The notes: generated from the letters alone by a model not told the origin. Counted from the stretch's first letter, positions 27,627-36,322 are shown. The stretch is 64,000 nt of DNA from Eubacteriales bacterium (GCA_030531505.1 JAUNNH010000008.1:24741-88740), one strand, 5' to 3'. Program-made: numbers and translations.

Positions 27627-28732
27627 AGGCCTTTCTCCGCGGCGCCGATCTCTCTTCGCTCCCGGAGGCGGAGGCCTGCGGCGCGCGCTTCTTCGACCGG
27701 GACGGCCGGGAGGACGACGCGCTGCGCATCCTCGCGCGCCACGGCGTGGACCTGGTGCGCCTGCGGCTCTGGCACGACCCGTACAGTGAGAGCGGCGAGC
27801 CCTACGGAGGCGGCACCTGCGATCTCCCGTGCGTGACACAAATGGCGCGGCGTGTACGCGCGCTGGGGCTCGACTGGATGCTGAGCTTCCACTACAGCGA
27901 TTTCTGGGTGGATCCCGGCAAGCAGACCATCCCCAAGGCCTGGCGTCTGTTTTCACCGGCGGAGCTCCAGCAGGCGGTGTACGACTACACGAGCGCCGTC
28001 CTCACAGCACTGCGCGCAGAAGGCCTCTCTCCGGCGATCGTCGGCGTCGGGAACGAGATCACAAACGGCCTCCTCTGGCCGCACGGTCAGGTCCCCCACT
28101 GGGAGAATCTCGTCCGTTTCGTGGGGGCCGGGATCCGCGCTGTGCGCGAGACGACGCCGGAAGCGAAGGTCCTGCTCCATCTCGATAACGGCGGCAATGC
28201 CGCGCTCTACCGCGACTGGTTCGATCACTATTTCGCACAGGGCGGAGAGGACTTCGACTGGATCGGCCTGAGCTATTACCCCTATTGGCACGGCAGTCTG
28301 GCGGACCTTGAAGGAAATCTGCAGGCCCTCGCCGCGCGGCACGGCAAGTCCCTCCTCGTAACCGAGACCTCCGCGGGCTTCACGCTCGAGGACTACGCAG
28401 CCCACGAGGGCCTCGCGGGCAAGCCCCGCCGCGGCATGGCCGCGACGGCGGAGCGCGCCTCCGCCGTCCCCTTCCCCATGACGGAGGAGGGGCAGCGCCG
28501 CTATCTCACGGAGCTCGCCGCCCGGATCCGGCGGACACCGGACGGGCTCGGCCGGGGCTTCATCTGGTGGGAGCCCGCCTGGATCCCCGTGCCGGGCAGC
28601 GGCTCGGGCGGCACGGCAGGCTGGGCCTATGCCGGCGAACCGGGCCCCGGCGGCAACGAGTGGGCCAACCAGGCCTGGTTCGACTACGAGGGCCGGGCCC
28701 TGCCGGTGCTGGACACGCTGCCGGATCTTTGA
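27623..28732 (+). CDS. Arabinogalactan endo-beta-1,4-galactanase (GH53)
   Basis: The 369-aa enzyme matches glycoside hydrolase family 53, which cuts beta-1,4-galactan chains of pectin. Its start FLRGADLSSLPEAEACGARF, the VDLVRLRLWHDP strand and LDWMLSFHYSDFWVDPGKQ are characteristic. The acid/base is Glu145 in GVGNEITNG and the nucleophile is Glu248 in LLVTETSAGF. There is no signal peptide, so it should act in the cytoplasm on imported galacto-oligosaccharides. It overlaps the zinc-ribbon gene and lies about 6 kb downstream of the sugar ABC importer. Galactokinase at 12.3-13.4 kb could use the released galactose. Confidence 0.92.
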   Translation: MKAFLRGADLSSLPEAEACGARFFDRDGREDDALRILARHGVDLVRLRLWHDPYSESGEPYGGGTCDLPCVTQMARRVRALGLDWMLSFHYSDFWVDPGKQTIPKAWRLFSPAELQQAVYDYTSAVLTALRAEGLSPAIVGVGNEITNGLLWPHGQVPHWENLVRFVGAGIRAVRETTPEAKVLLHLDNGGNAALYRDWFDHYFAQGGEDFDWIGLSYYPYWHGSLADLEGNLQALAARHGKSLLVTETSAGFTLEDYAAHEGLAGKPRRGMAATAERASAVPFPMTEEGQRRYLTELAARIRRTPDGLGRGFIWWEPAWIPVPGSGSGGTAGWAYAGEPGPGGNEWANQAWFDYEGRALPVLDTLPDL

Positions 28733-28744
28733 CGAAAAACAAAA

Positions 28745-28779
28745 CCGCCGCGGAGCTCTCGCTCCGCGGCGGCTGTCTT
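28745..28779 (+). terminator. Terminator after the GH53 gene
   Basis: A perfect 12-bp stem (CCGCCGCGGAGC / GCTCCGCGGCGG) with loop TCTC is followed by CTGTCTTTT. It lies between convergent genes. Confidence 0.85.
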
Positions 28780-28796
28780 TTCGGCTCGCGCCGGTT

Positions 28797-29597
28797 TTAC
28801 TTCTCCACGATGTGGACGTTGACGTGCTCGTAGCTGAACTTGACGCCCTTCTCGGCGAAGGCCTCGCGCACGTTCTCGTTGAGGTTGAAGTACACATCCC
28901 AGTAGTCGGCGTTCTTGCACCAGACGCGGACCACATATTCCACCGTGCTGCCCTTGTACTCAAGCAGACGGACGAAGGGAGCGGGATCGCTGAGGATACG
29001 CTCGTCCTTCGAGATGGCGGAGGCGATGGCGGCCTTCACGTCCTCGGTCGGGCACTCATAGGAGGCGGTGAAGGTACGGTCGACGCGGCGCAGCGGCTCG
29101 CGGCTGTAGTTGTTGACGGTGCCGGCGGTCACGTCGCTGTTGGGGATGGAGACCGCGATGTTGTCAAGGGTGTCGAGCTGGGTGTAGAAGAGGCCCACGG
29201 CCTTGACAATGCCGGTCTTGCCCGCGACCTCGACGAAGTCGCCGCTGGAGAAGGGCTTGGCGATCAGCAGGGTGATGCCGGAGAAGAGGTTGGACATCAC
29301 GTTCTGCACGGACAGGGACAGAGCCAGGCCGGCTACGCTGACCAGCGCGACCAGCGAGGTGGTGTTGATGCCCAGGGCATTGGCAACGATGATGACGGCG
29401 AGGATCCACAGGAGCGTCCGGACGCCGGAGCTGATGTAATGGCGGAGCGTGGCGTCGAGCCTGGGGCTGCGCTCCAGGAGACGGTTGACGATGTTGGTGA
29501 TGATCTTGATCGCGATGATGCAGATGAGCAGTGTCACGAGCGCGGAGACGAGCGCGTTCACGGAGCTGATGCCCATGGCGGAGAGGACTTGATTCAT
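28797..29597 (-). CDS. Small-conductance mechanosensitive channel (MscS family)
   Basis: The 266-aa protein has three N-terminal membrane spans; the third, TSLVALVSVAGLALSLSVQNVMSN, carries the Ala/Gly-rich pore helix of MscS. The beta domain follows with PFSSGDFVEVAGKTGIVKAVGLFYTQL and the cytoplasmic cage segment SIPNSDVTAGTVNNYSREPLRRV. It should open under membrane tension to release solutes after osmotic downshock. AAGGAGCC precedes the ATG. It is transcribed alone, divergent from a sigma factor gene. Confidence 0.94.
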   Translation of the reverse strand: MNQVLSAMGISSVNALVSALVTLLICIIAIKIITNIVNRLLERSPRLDATLRHYISSGVRTLLWILAVIIVANALGINTTSLVALVSVAGLALSLSVQNVMSNLFSGITLLIAKPFSSGDFVEVAGKTGIVKAVGLFYTQLDTLDNIAVSIPNSDVTAGTVNNYSREPLRRVDRTFTASYECPTEDVKAAIASAISKDERILSDPAPFVRLLEYKGSTVEYVVRVWCKNADYWDVYFNLNENVREAFAEKGVKFSYEHVNVHIVEK

Positions 29598-29630
29598 AGG
29601 AAAGGCTCCTTTCTTATTTGAGATGTTTCT

Positions 29631-29659
29631 ATTGTAAACGAAAGGTCCGGCCTTGTAAA
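29631..29659 (-). promoter_or_regulatory. Promoter of the MscS gene
   Basis: On the minus strand TTTACA (29659-29654), a 17-base spacer and TACAAT (29636-29631) precede the ATG at 29597. Confidence 0.65.
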
Positions 29660-29746
29660 TGACTTAACGAGGTTTTTTTCGGGGAGAATGAGATATCCTT
29701 TCTCCGATCGGTAGATATAGGGTGAGACAGAAAGGAAGTGAGGCGC

Positions 29747-30304
29747 TTGGACGATCGACAGATCATCGCGCTCTTCAACGCGCGCTCGGAGCAGGCGATC
29801 GCGGAGCTGGAGAAAAAATACGGCGGCGCTATCCGGAAGACGGCGGGGAACATACTCGCCGACCGGCAGGATGTGGAGGAATGCGTAAACGATACCTATC
29901 TCGGCGTCTGGAATACGATCCCGCCCCAGGAGCCGGATCCCCTCTTCAGCTACGTCTGCCGCATCGCCCGCAACCAGGCCGTCAAGCGCTACCACCGTGA
30001 GACGGCGCAGAAACGGAACCGGCAGTACGACCTGGCGCTGGACGAGCTGGCGGAGTGCATCCCCTCCACGGTCGACGTGGAGATGGAGCACGATGCCCGG
30101 GAGCTCGCGGACGCGGTCAGCCGCTTTCTGGCCTCACTCCGCTACGAGGATCGCTTCTGCTTCCTGCGGCGCTATTTCTACGCCGATGCCGTGTCGGACA
30201 TCGCCGCGCAGCTGCGCTGGAGCAGCCACCGCGTCTCGGTCCGTCTCAGCCGTGTGCGGGAAAAACTGCATCACACTTTGAAGGAGGAGGGTTTGCTGGA
30301 ATGA
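29747..30304 (+). CDS. ECF-like sigma-70 family sigma factor A, 185 aa
   Basis: The protein has region 2 (DRQDVEECVNDTYLGVWNTIPPQEPDPLFSYVCRI, quoted only in part by its core ECVNDTYLGVWNTI) and a region 4 helix-turn-helix (AVSDIAAQLRWSSHRVSVRLSRVREKL), with no region 1 or 3. The start is TTG 29747: AAAGGAAG lies eight bases upstream, and the resulting N-terminus (DDRQIIALFNARSE) aligns with the ATG-initiated paralogue at 40106 (DDAAIVALFWARSE), both 185 aa. The following gene overlaps by four bases and encodes a single-span membrane protein, as expected for a sigma/anti-sigma or sigma/target pair. Confidence 0.85.
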   Translation: MDDRQIIALFNARSEQAIAELEKKYGGAIRKTAGNILADRQDVEECVNDTYLGVWNTIPPQEPDPLFSYVCRIARNQAVKRYHRETAQKRNRQYDLALDELAECIPSTVDVEMEHDARELADAVSRFLASLRYEDRFCFLRRYFYADAVSDIAAQLRWSSHRVSVRLSRVREKLHHTLKEEGLLE

Positions 30305-31164
30305 AACGGGAAAACCTGTCGGAGATCCTCGGCCTGCTCGATGAGGGGCTCATCGCCGAGGCGCGCGTCTTTGATCCGTCCGCCGGCGGCCGCTCCCCGG
30401 AAAGGATCAGACCCATGAAAAAGAAACGCATCGTCACCCTCGCACTGGCAGCGGCCCTGCTGCTGTCGCTCAGCATCGCGGCCTACGCCGCCTACGCGGC
30501 CGTCGGCACGCCGCAGGCCGCGGAAAAGATCGCCCTGGAGCAGATCGAGCGCTGGAAGGAGCTGGGGCTTCTGTCCCCCGGCTTTGCGCTCGCGGACAAA
30601 GCCTACGATATCCGCGAGAGTCCGGAGCATGTCGGCAGCGACTACTGGTTCGGGCGGATCTTCACGCACAGCTACAACCTGTACTTCCGCCCCGACCTCG
30701 AAAACGGCGGGCGATACAGCGCCTTCCTGCGCGTCGACACAATGAGCGGCAGGATCACGGAGGCCAGCCTCGACGCCCGGGCGGAGGCGGGCCGGGAGCC
30801 GGTGTCCGAGATCCGCGGGACGGATGAGAACGGGGCGGAGAAGAGCTGGTACTACTACGATAACTACGAGGACATCTTCCCCGCCGACATGACCGTGGAC
30901 CGCTTCTGCTCGCTCCTCGCGCAGTACTGGGGCTTTGGCGGCTACACGATCGCCGATACCGACGATACGGAATACTATCACGAGCACTGGGAGGCCGTCG
31001 ACGGTTCGACGCTGCTGCGGGACCTGTCCTCCATCAACGCGAACTACTATCTCACCGTCTTCTTCGACGGCGATCAGACCGGCGTCCCCATGTATATCCA
31101 GCTGCATTCCTTCCCGGGCGGCTATGTGAATCTCATGCTCGGGACGAACCACGGCATCGGCTAA
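30301..31164 (+). CDS. Single-span membrane protein cotranscribed with sigma factor A
   Basis: The 287-aa product has a roughly 40-residue cytoplasmic N-terminus (MKRENLSEILGLLDEGLIAE), a Lys-rich boundary (MKKKRIV), one membrane span (LALAAALLLSLSIAAYAAYA) and a 220-aa outer domain with no recognised family. The ATG overlaps the sigma stop (ATGA), and it ends before a perfect terminator. Location and topology suggest an anti-sigma factor or a sensor for the sigma factor, but no zinc anti-sigma motif is visible. The gene at 40660 has the same arrangement and a similar start of the span (SIAAYAA). Confidence 0.65.
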   Translation: MKRENLSEILGLLDEGLIAEARVFDPSAGGRSPERIRPMKKKRIVTLALAAALLLSLSIAAYAAYAAVGTPQAAEKIALEQIERWKELGLLSPGFALADKAYDIRESPEHVGSDYWFGRIFTHSYNLYFRPDLENGGRYSAFLRVDTMSGRITEASLDARAEAGREPVSEIRGTDENGAEKSWYYYDNYEDIFPADMTVDRFCSLLAQYWGFGGYTIADTDDTEYYHEHWEAVDGSTLLRDLSSINANYYLTVFFDGDQTGVPMYIQLHSFPGGYVNLMLGTNHGIG

Positions 31165-31175
31165 TCCCCTGTCGA

Positions 31176-31217
31176 ACAAGCGCCGCGGAGCTTTTGCTCC
31201 GCGGCGCTTGTCTTTTA
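31176..31217. terminator. Terminator after sigma cassette A, shared with ruvX
   Basis: A perfect 16-bp stem (31176-31191 and 31196-31211) with loop TTTT is followed by CTTTT. The convergent ruvX ends nearby. Confidence 0.9.
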
Positions 31218-31224
31218 AATCCGA

Positions 31225-31632
31225 TCACAGGCTCCCCAGGTAGCCCTCGAGGATCAGGCTCGCCGCCACGGCATCCACGCTGCGGCGGTGCTGCCTCTCC
31301 TTTTTCCCGTTGGCGTGCAGGATGGCGTGCGCCTCGATGCTGCTGCGCCGTTCATCCCACAGGATGACCGGCAGGCCCGTATCCCGCAGCAGCAGTTCCC
31401 GGAAGGCGCGGCTCTTCTCGGCGCGCGGCCCTTCGCTGCCGTCCATGTTCCGCGGCAGCCCGAGCACCAGCGTGCCCACCTCGCGCGCCTTCGCCTCCTC
31501 CGCGATGCGCCGGGACGCGCGTTCCATATCCCACTCCTGCATCGTCCAGGCCTCGCCGCAGAGCATGCCAAGCAGATCGGACACCGCCAGGCCGATGCGC
31601 TGATCGCCGTAATCGATCGCCATAACTCTCAT
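31225..31632 (-). CDS. ruvX: Putative Holliday junction resolvase RuvX/YqgF
   Basis: The 135-aa protein has the RNase H-like fold of YqgF: MAIDYGDQRIGLAVSDLLG with the first Asp, LVLGLPRNMDGSEG, LPVILWDERRSSIEAHA with the Glu, and the final Asp in RRSVDAVAASLILEGYL. Members process 16S rRNA ends or resolve DNA junctions. I chose ATG 31632, six bases after GAGGTG. It lies 10 bases after folC on the same strand. Confidence 0.92.
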   Translation of the reverse strand: MRVMAIDYGDQRIGLAVSDLLGMLCGEAWTMQEWDMERASRRIAEEAKAREVGTLVLGLPRNMDGSEGPRAEKSRAFRELLLRDTGLPVILWDERRSSIEAHAILHANGKKERQHRRSVDAVAASLILEGYLGSL

Positions 31633-31642
31633 GCCGCTCACC

Positions 31643-32908
31643 TCAATACAGCTGGAAGCAGGCACGGACCGCGCCCGCCATATAGAGCGAGCCCACCGCG
31701 CAGACCGCGCCGTCCGGCCCGGCCTGCTCCATTGCCGTGCTTACGCCCTCGGGGATGCCGCCGCAGACCGTGACGGGCTTTCCGAAGCGCGCCAGTTCTT
31801 TTCCCAGATCCGCCGCGGGCAGCGCCCGATCGGAGTCCGGCGTGACACACACCCAGGCGTCCGCGGCCGGCGCCAGGATCTCCGCAAGGCGCGGATAGTC
31901 CTTGTCGGCGAGAACGCCGATGAGCAGCACGCGTTTTTGCTCCGGGAAATAGTGCAGCAGGTTTTCCACCACCGTCTCGGCGCATTGAGGATTGTGCCCG
32001 CCGTCAACGATGAAGGCCGGCTCCTCGTGCACGAGCTCGAAGCGCGCGGGCCAGCTCACGGCGTATAGCCCATGCTCCACGGCGTCTTCTTCGATCTGCC
32101 AGCCCCGGGCTCGCAGCACTTCGACCACCTCGAGCACAACGGCGGCGTTACGCCGCTGATGCGCCCCGAGCAGCGGGATCACGCAGGGGGTACCGCGGTA
32201 GGTGAAGACCTGCCCCTCAAAGCTGTCGAACTCCGGCTCGATCTGCCCGAAGTCCGCGGTGTGAAGCCTCGCCCCGAGCGCTTCGCAGCGCGTGCGGACC
32301 ACCTGCTCGACGCTCTCCGCCTGCTGATAGAGCACGACCTCGCAGCCGGGCTTGATGATCCCGGCCTTCTCGAAGGCGATCTGCTCCACCGTGTCGCCGA
32401 GGACGGCGGTGTGATCAAGGCCGATGTTCATGATGACGGCGGCCTCGGGGCAGTCGATGATATTGGTCGCGTCGAAGCGGCCGCCGAGCCCCACCTCGAG
32501 CACCACGATGTCCGCCTTCTCCCGGGCATACCAAAGCATGGCCAGGGCCGTCATAATCTCGAACTCCGTGGGATGCTCCTCCATCGCGTCGGCGATGGGC
32601 GCGATCTCCTCCACGAGCGCGGCCAGAGTCTCGTCCGGGATGAGCTCGCCGTTGAGCTGCATGCGCTCGTTGAAACGGAAGAGATAGGGCGAGGTGAAAA
32701 GCCCCGTCCGGTAGCCCGCCGCCTTGAGCACCGAGGCCGTCATGGCCGCGCAGCTGCCCTTGCCGTTGGTGCCGGCGATGTGGACGAATTTCAGTTCTTT
32801 CTGCGGATCGCCCAGCTTCTCAAGCAGCGCGCCGACCCGCTCCAGCCCCGGTTTGGAGCCGTACCAGTGCAGCCCGTCGATATAGGCGAGCGCTTCCTTG
32901 TAATCCAT
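31643..32908 (-). CDS. folC: Folylpolyglutamate synthase/dihydrofolate synthase
   Basis: The 421-aa ligase adds glutamate to folates. The ATP loop is HIAGTNGKGSCAAMTASVL, followed by GLFTSPYLFRFNERMQLNG, VVLEVGLGGRFDATNI and the C-terminal Mur-ligase-like domain with FIVDGGHNPQCAETV. ATG 32908 has AAGGAAG seven bases upstream. Family length is normal. It is the first gene of a folC-ruvX unit. Confidence 0.94.
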   Translation of the reverse strand: MDYKEALAYIDGLHWYGSKPGLERVGALLEKLGDPQKELKFVHIAGTNGKGSCAAMTASVLKAAGYRTGLFTSPYLFRFNERMQLNGELIPDETLAALVEEIAPIADAMEEHPTEFEIMTALAMLWYAREKADIVVLEVGLGGRFDATNIIDCPEAAVIMNIGLDHTAVLGDTVEQIAFEKAGIIKPGCEVVLYQQAESVEQVVRTRCEALGARLHTADFGQIEPEFDSFEGQVFTYRGTPCVIPLLGAHQRRNAAVVLEVVEVLRARGWQIEEDAVEHGLYAVSWPARFELVHEEPAFIVDGGHNPQCAETVVENLLHYFPEQKRVLLIGVLADKDYPRLAEILAPAADAWVCVTPDSDRALPAADLGKELARFGKPVTVCGGIPEGVSTAMEQAGPDGAVCAVGSLYMAGAVRACFQLY

Positions 32909-32972
32909 GTAATCGCTTCCTTGTCGTTTGTTTTCTCCTGCATGATAGCATCGTTTTCCGCGATCTGCAAGC

Positions 32973-33001
32973 TTTACAGGCGGGAACGGGCGTACTATAA
33001 T
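32973..33001 (+). promoter_or_regulatory. Promoter of the ABM-domain/AEC transporter operon
   Basis: TTTACA (32973-32978), a 17-base spacer and a perfect TATAAT (32996-33001) precede the GTG start at 33032. Confidence 0.75.
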
Positions 33002-33031
33002 GGTCGTAACTTGTCGTGGAGGGGATAAACC

Positions 33032-33322
33032 GTGATCAAAATCGTTTCGCGCCGGATCATCAAGCCGGACTGCATCGAACGTTTTCAGACCCTGGCAGGC
33101 GAGCTTGCGCGTGAGTCGCGCAAGGAGCCCGGCTGCCTCGGCTATACCGTCAACCAGAGCCGTGACGATCTGCGGCTGCACGCCTTCTTTGAGTTCTGGG
33201 CTGACCAGGCCGCGCTGGATGCGCACGGCACGACGGAGCATTTTCAGCGCCTCGTGCCGCAGTTCGTCGCCCTGACGGAGGAGCGCCCGCCGGTGGAATA
33301 CTATCGGGAGTTGGAGGTCTGA
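33032..33322 (+). CDS. ABM-domain (antibiotic biosynthesis monooxygenase-like) protein
   Basis: The 96-aa protein is a single ferredoxin-like ABM domain: IKIVSRRIIKPDCIERFQTLAGEL, RKEPGCLGYTVNQS and FFEFWADQAALDAHGTTEHF, close to the YgiN/LsrG kind of small oxygenase or isomerase. The substrate is not known. It starts with GTG 33032 after GGAGGGGAT. The AEC transporter begins four bases downstream, so the two are cotranscribed. Confidence 0.85.
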   Translation: MIKIVSRRIIKPDCIERFQTLAGELARESRKEPGCLGYTVNQSRDDLRLHAFFEFWADQAALDAHGTTEHFQRLVPQFVALTEERPPVEYYRELEV

Positions 33323-33326
33323 GGCG

Positions 33327-34268
33327 ATGTGGGCCAACTTCGTCGCCTGCCTGGACGCCGTGCTGCCGATCTTCGGTCTGATCCTGCTCGGCTACGCGGC
33401 CAAATGCATGGGCCTTCTGGACCGGAACGACGTGCGGAAGATGAACAAGGTCTTTTTCCGCTTCTTCCTGCCCGTCATGCTCTTCTACAGCCTCTACACC
33501 TCCGAGCTGAGCACGGCGGTCCAGCCCTCGCTAATCGCCTATGCGCTCGGCTGCACGCTGCTGATCTTCTTTGTCTCTCTTGCCCTTGTGCGGCATGTCG
33601 AGCCGGAACGCAGCCGCCGCGGCGTGATCGTGCAGGGGCTCTTTCGCTCCAACCTCGTCTTCATCGGGCTGCCGGTCGTTGAGAGCCTGATGGGCGCGGA
33701 AAACCTCGGTCCCGTGGTACTGCTGATCGCGACCGTGGTGCCGCTTTTCAACATCCTCGCCGTGGTCGTGCTGGAGTACTACGGCGGCGAGCGGACGCGG
33801 CCCGGCAGGCTCGTGCTCGACATCCTGAAAAACCCGCTGATCATCGGGTCGGCCGCTGGTTTTCTCTTTCTTGTTGCCGGGTGGAAACTTCCTCTCCCGC
33901 TCGAGACGCTGGCGCGGCAGATGAACCAGGCCTGCAGCCCGGTCATGCTCTTCCTGCTGGGCGCCTTCCTGCAGCCGGAGGGGCTAAAAAACGACCGTCG
34001 GGCCGTACTCTGGGTGAGCTTCGGGCGGCTGATGATCGTGCCGGCCGTGACGCTGCTCCCGGCGGTCCTGCTCGGCTGGCGCGGCGTCGCGCTCGCGTCT
34101 CTGCTCCCGGTCTTTGCCTCCTCGACGGCGGTGAACTCCTTCACCATGGCCCAGCAGATGGGCGGCGACGCGGAGCTCGCCGGGAACATCGTGGTCGCAA
34201 CGAGCGCGCTTTGTGCGCTGACGCTGTTTTTCTGGTGCTTTCTGTTTAAAACACTCGGCCTGATCTGA
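33327..34268 (+). CDS. AEC-family (auxin efflux carrier-like) transporter
   Basis: This 313-aa membrane protein has about ten spans. It starts with FVACLDAVLPIFGLILLGYAAKCMGL and has the conserved KNPLIIGSAAGFLF and SSTAVNSFTMAQQMGGDAELAGNIV segments of the AEC family (bile/arsenite/riboflavin transporter superfamily). Bacterial members export organic acids or other small anions. It is the second gene after the ABM protein and ends at a perfect terminator. Confidence 0.9.
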   Translation: MWANFVACLDAVLPIFGLILLGYAAKCMGLLDRNDVRKMNKVFFRFFLPVMLFYSLYTSELSTAVQPSLIAYALGCTLLIFFVSLALVRHVEPERSRRGVIVQGLFRSNLVFIGLPVVESLMGAENLGPVVLLIATVVPLFNILAVVVLEYYGGERTRPGRLVLDILKNPLIIGSAAGFLFLVAGWKLPLPLETLARQMNQACSPVMLFLLGAFLQPEGLKNDRRAVLWVSFGRLMIVPAVTLLPAVLLGWRGVALASLLPVFASSTAVNSFTMAQQMGGDAELAGNIVVATSALCALTLFFWCFLFKTLGLI

Positions 34269-34275
34269 CGGCAAA

Positions 34276-34314
34276 AACCAAGCCCTCTCCCGGGAGAGGG
34301 CTTGGTTCTTTTTT
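34276..34314. terminator. Terminator between the AEC transporter and azlD
   Basis: A perfect palindrome 34276-34307 (16 bp per arm) is followed by CTTTTTT on the plus strand. It lies between convergent genes. Confidence 0.9.
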
Positions 34315-34624
34315 ACAGAAACGAATACACCGCGAATTCCGCTGCGACGGCGGCGAGCACGCACAACAGCGCCGGCTTCCGGAAGAAGGCCGGGATCGCC
34401 GCAGCCGCCGCGCCGACGAGCCCGACCCAGGGCCGTCCGGCATCCACGCTGAGGACGCCCGGGAAGATAAGCGCGGCCATGGCCGTGTAGGGGATCAGGT
34501 TCAAATACTTCTCCACGCGCGGTCCGAAACGCAGCCGCTCCAGCCAGATCGCCGGGATCGCGCGGGGGACATAGGTGACGAGGGTCATGCCCAGGATCAG
34601 AAGCAGCACCTTGCTGTCAAGCAT
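34313..34624 (-). CDS. azlD: AzlD-family branched-chain amino acid exporter subunit
   Basis: The 103-aa membrane protein has four hydrophobic segments and the family mark TYVPRAIPAIWLERLRFGPRV. AzlD works with AzlC to export branched-chain amino acids or their analogues. The ATG at 34624 overlaps the azlC stop by eight bases and has GAGGAGG inside azlC, so the two subunits are coupled. Confidence 0.9.
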   Translation of the reverse strand: MLDSKVLLLILGMTLVTYVPRAIPAIWLERLRFGPRVEKYLNLIPYTAMAALIFPGVLSVDAGRPWVGLVGAAAAAIPAFFRKPALLCVLAAVAAEFAVYSFL

Positions 34625-35321
34625 CGCGCGCCTCCTCTCCCAAATCCACAAAGAAAAGCCCGAGGAAGGCGCAGAGGAGCGTTGAGACGATCAGCGCCCA
34701 GCTCGCCGCCATGAGCTTCCCGAGGCCCCAGTTGCAGAGCGCCGTGAGCAGGACGAGCAGCCCGAGCCGGGCGTTGCCGTGCAGGTGCGGCAGCAGCAGC
34801 GCAATGAACATCGCGTAAAGCGCGATGCCGAGGCTCGCGGAGAGGATCGCCGGCAGCAGATCCGTCACAAATGAGCCGACCAGGGAGCTTGCTGCCCAGG
34901 CGCCATAGGCCCCGAGTGCCATCCCGAGGTAGTATCGGATGTTGCACTTTTCCGGCGCGGCGGTGGTGAACACCGCGAAACTCTCGTCCGTCACCAGGCC
35001 GGAGCCCAGCATCCGTCCGCCGAGGCTCGCCCCGCGCAGGCGGTTGTTGACGCACAGCGACATGATGAGGTGGCGCAGGTTCAGCAGAAAGGTCGCGAGC
35101 ACGATGACCGGCGCGGCCGCGCCCTGCGCGAGCATGCCCGCCGCCATAATCTGGCTCGCCCCGGCATAGACCAGCAGCGACATGAGGACCGTCTCCACCG
35201 TACTCATCCCGCCCTGCCGCGCGATGATCGCGTAGGCGATCCCGATCGGGACATAGCCCAGCATAATCGGCACCGCGTCGCGCACGCCTTCCCGGAACGA
35301 TCCGCTTTTCGCTTCCTTCAC
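34617..35321 (-). CDS. azlC: AzlC-family branched-chain amino acid exporter subunit
   Basis: The 234-aa membrane protein shows the AzlC sequence FREGVRDAVPIMLGYVPIGIAYAI, SLLVYAGASQIMAAGML, FLLNLRHLIMS and GSGLVTDESFAVFT. The GTG at 35321 has GGAGGTGAG just upstream and begins the conserved part; the longer in-frame start at 35399 would cross the intergenic region. No Lrp-type regulator adjoins it. Confidence 0.92.
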   Translation of the reverse strand: MKEAKSGSFREGVRDAVPIMLGYVPIGIAYAIIARQGGMSTVETVLMSLLVYAGASQIMAAGMLAQGAAAPVIVLATFLLNLRHLIMSLCVNNRLRGASLGGRMLGSGLVTDESFAVFTTAAPEKCNIRYYLGMALGAYGAWAASSLVGSFVTDLLPAILSASLGIALYAMFIALLLPHLHGNARLGLLVLLTALCNWGLGKLMAASWALIVSTLLCAFLGLFFVDLGEEARDA

Positions 35322-35452
35322 CGTCCTCACCTCCGAATTTTTACCAATTATAGGCACGAATCCGCTTTTTGTCAACGCCCGCTTCGCCCTTCTTCTCACC
35401 GCCCGCGGCGTATGCTCGTATCAGGAAAGCCGGTACCAAGGAGGAACGATCG

Positions 35453-36277
35453 ATGCAGGCATTAAAAACACGCCCCGGGGCGCGGCGGGGCGGCATTCTC
35501 TATCTGCGCACCGAGGACATCGAGCCGAGCTCGGTGCAGCCGCGGCAGGTCTTTGACGACGAGGCGCTCAAGGAGCTCAGCGAGAGCATACGCAGCTATG
35601 GGATCCTGAACCCGCTGACACTGCGCCTGCGCGGCGGGCGCTACGAGCTCGTGGCGGGAGAGCGGCGGCTGCGCGCGGCCAGGCTCGCCGGGCTGCAGGA
35701 GGTCCCCTGCATCCTGCTGGATGTGAACATGGAGGACGCAGGGCTCATCGCCCTGGTCGAAAACCTCCAGCGCAAGGATCTGGATTTCATCGAGGAGGCG
35801 GTCGGCATCCGCCAGCTCATCCACATGTTCGGTCTGAGCCAGGAGGAGGCCGCGCGGCGGCTCGGGCGATCGCAGTCCGCCGTGGCGAACAAGCTGCGCC
35901 TGCTCCGTCTCCCGCCCGACGTGCTCGAGGCCCTGCGGCAGAACGGTCTGAGCGAACGCCACGGGCGCGCCCTGCTCCGTCTCAGCGGCGAGGATGCGCA
36001 GCGCACCGCGCTCCGCTATATCCTCGAGCACGACCTGACGGTCGCGGCGACAGAGGCCTACGTGGAGAACCTGCTCGCCGCACCGGCGGCTCCGCCCGCG
36101 CTCCCGCCGCGGCGCAGGACCTTCGTGCTCAAAGACGTGCGCCTCTTTCTCAACAGCCTCACGCGCAGCGTGGAGATCATGAAGCAGGGCGGCATCGACG
36201 CCGGAATCCACCGGGAGGAGACCGCCGAGGCCCTGATCGTGACCATTTCCATCCCCAAGGCCCGGGAAACGACATAA
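35453..36277 (+). CDS. noc: ParB/Noc-family chromosome-binding protein
   Basis: The 274-aa protein has the ParB N-terminal CTPase domain with LVAGERRLRAARLAGLQEVP (the GERR motif) and LIALVENLQRKDLDFIEEA, then the helix-turn-helix LSQEEAARRLGRSQSAVANKLRLLRLP. The C-terminal dimerisation part follows (VRLFLNSLTRSVEIM). ATG 35453 lies nine bases after AAGGAGG. No parA adjoins it, so nucleoid occlusion protein Noc or a stray Spo0J-like protein is likelier than a partition operon. Which of the two is not certain. Confidence 0.82.
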   Translation: MQALKTRPGARRGGILYLRTEDIEPSSVQPRQVFDDEALKELSESIRSYGILNPLTLRLRGGRYELVAGERRLRAARLAGLQEVPCILLDVNMEDAGLIALVENLQRKDLDFIEEAVGIRQLIHMFGLSQEEAARRLGRSQSAVANKLRLLRLPPDVLEALRQNGLSERHGRALLRLSGEDAQRTALRYILEHDLTVAATEAYVENLLAAPAAPPALPPRRRTFVLKDVRLFLNSLTRSVEIMKQGGIDAGIHREETAEALIVTISIPKARETT

Positions 36278-36285
36278 ACACAGTC

Positions 36286-36317
36286 TCACCCCCGTATACA
36301 TGGGTATACGGGGGTGA
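36286..36317 (+). promoter_or_regulatory. Hairpin that covers the ylmC ribosome-binding site
   Basis: A perfect 14-bp stem (36286-36299 and 36304-36317) with loop ATGG contains the ylmC Shine-Dalgarno GGGGGTGAT in its right arm. It lies 9 bases after the noc stop and has no T tail, so it is a candidate for translational control rather than termination. Confidence 0.6.
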
Positions 36318-36322
36318 TCGCT

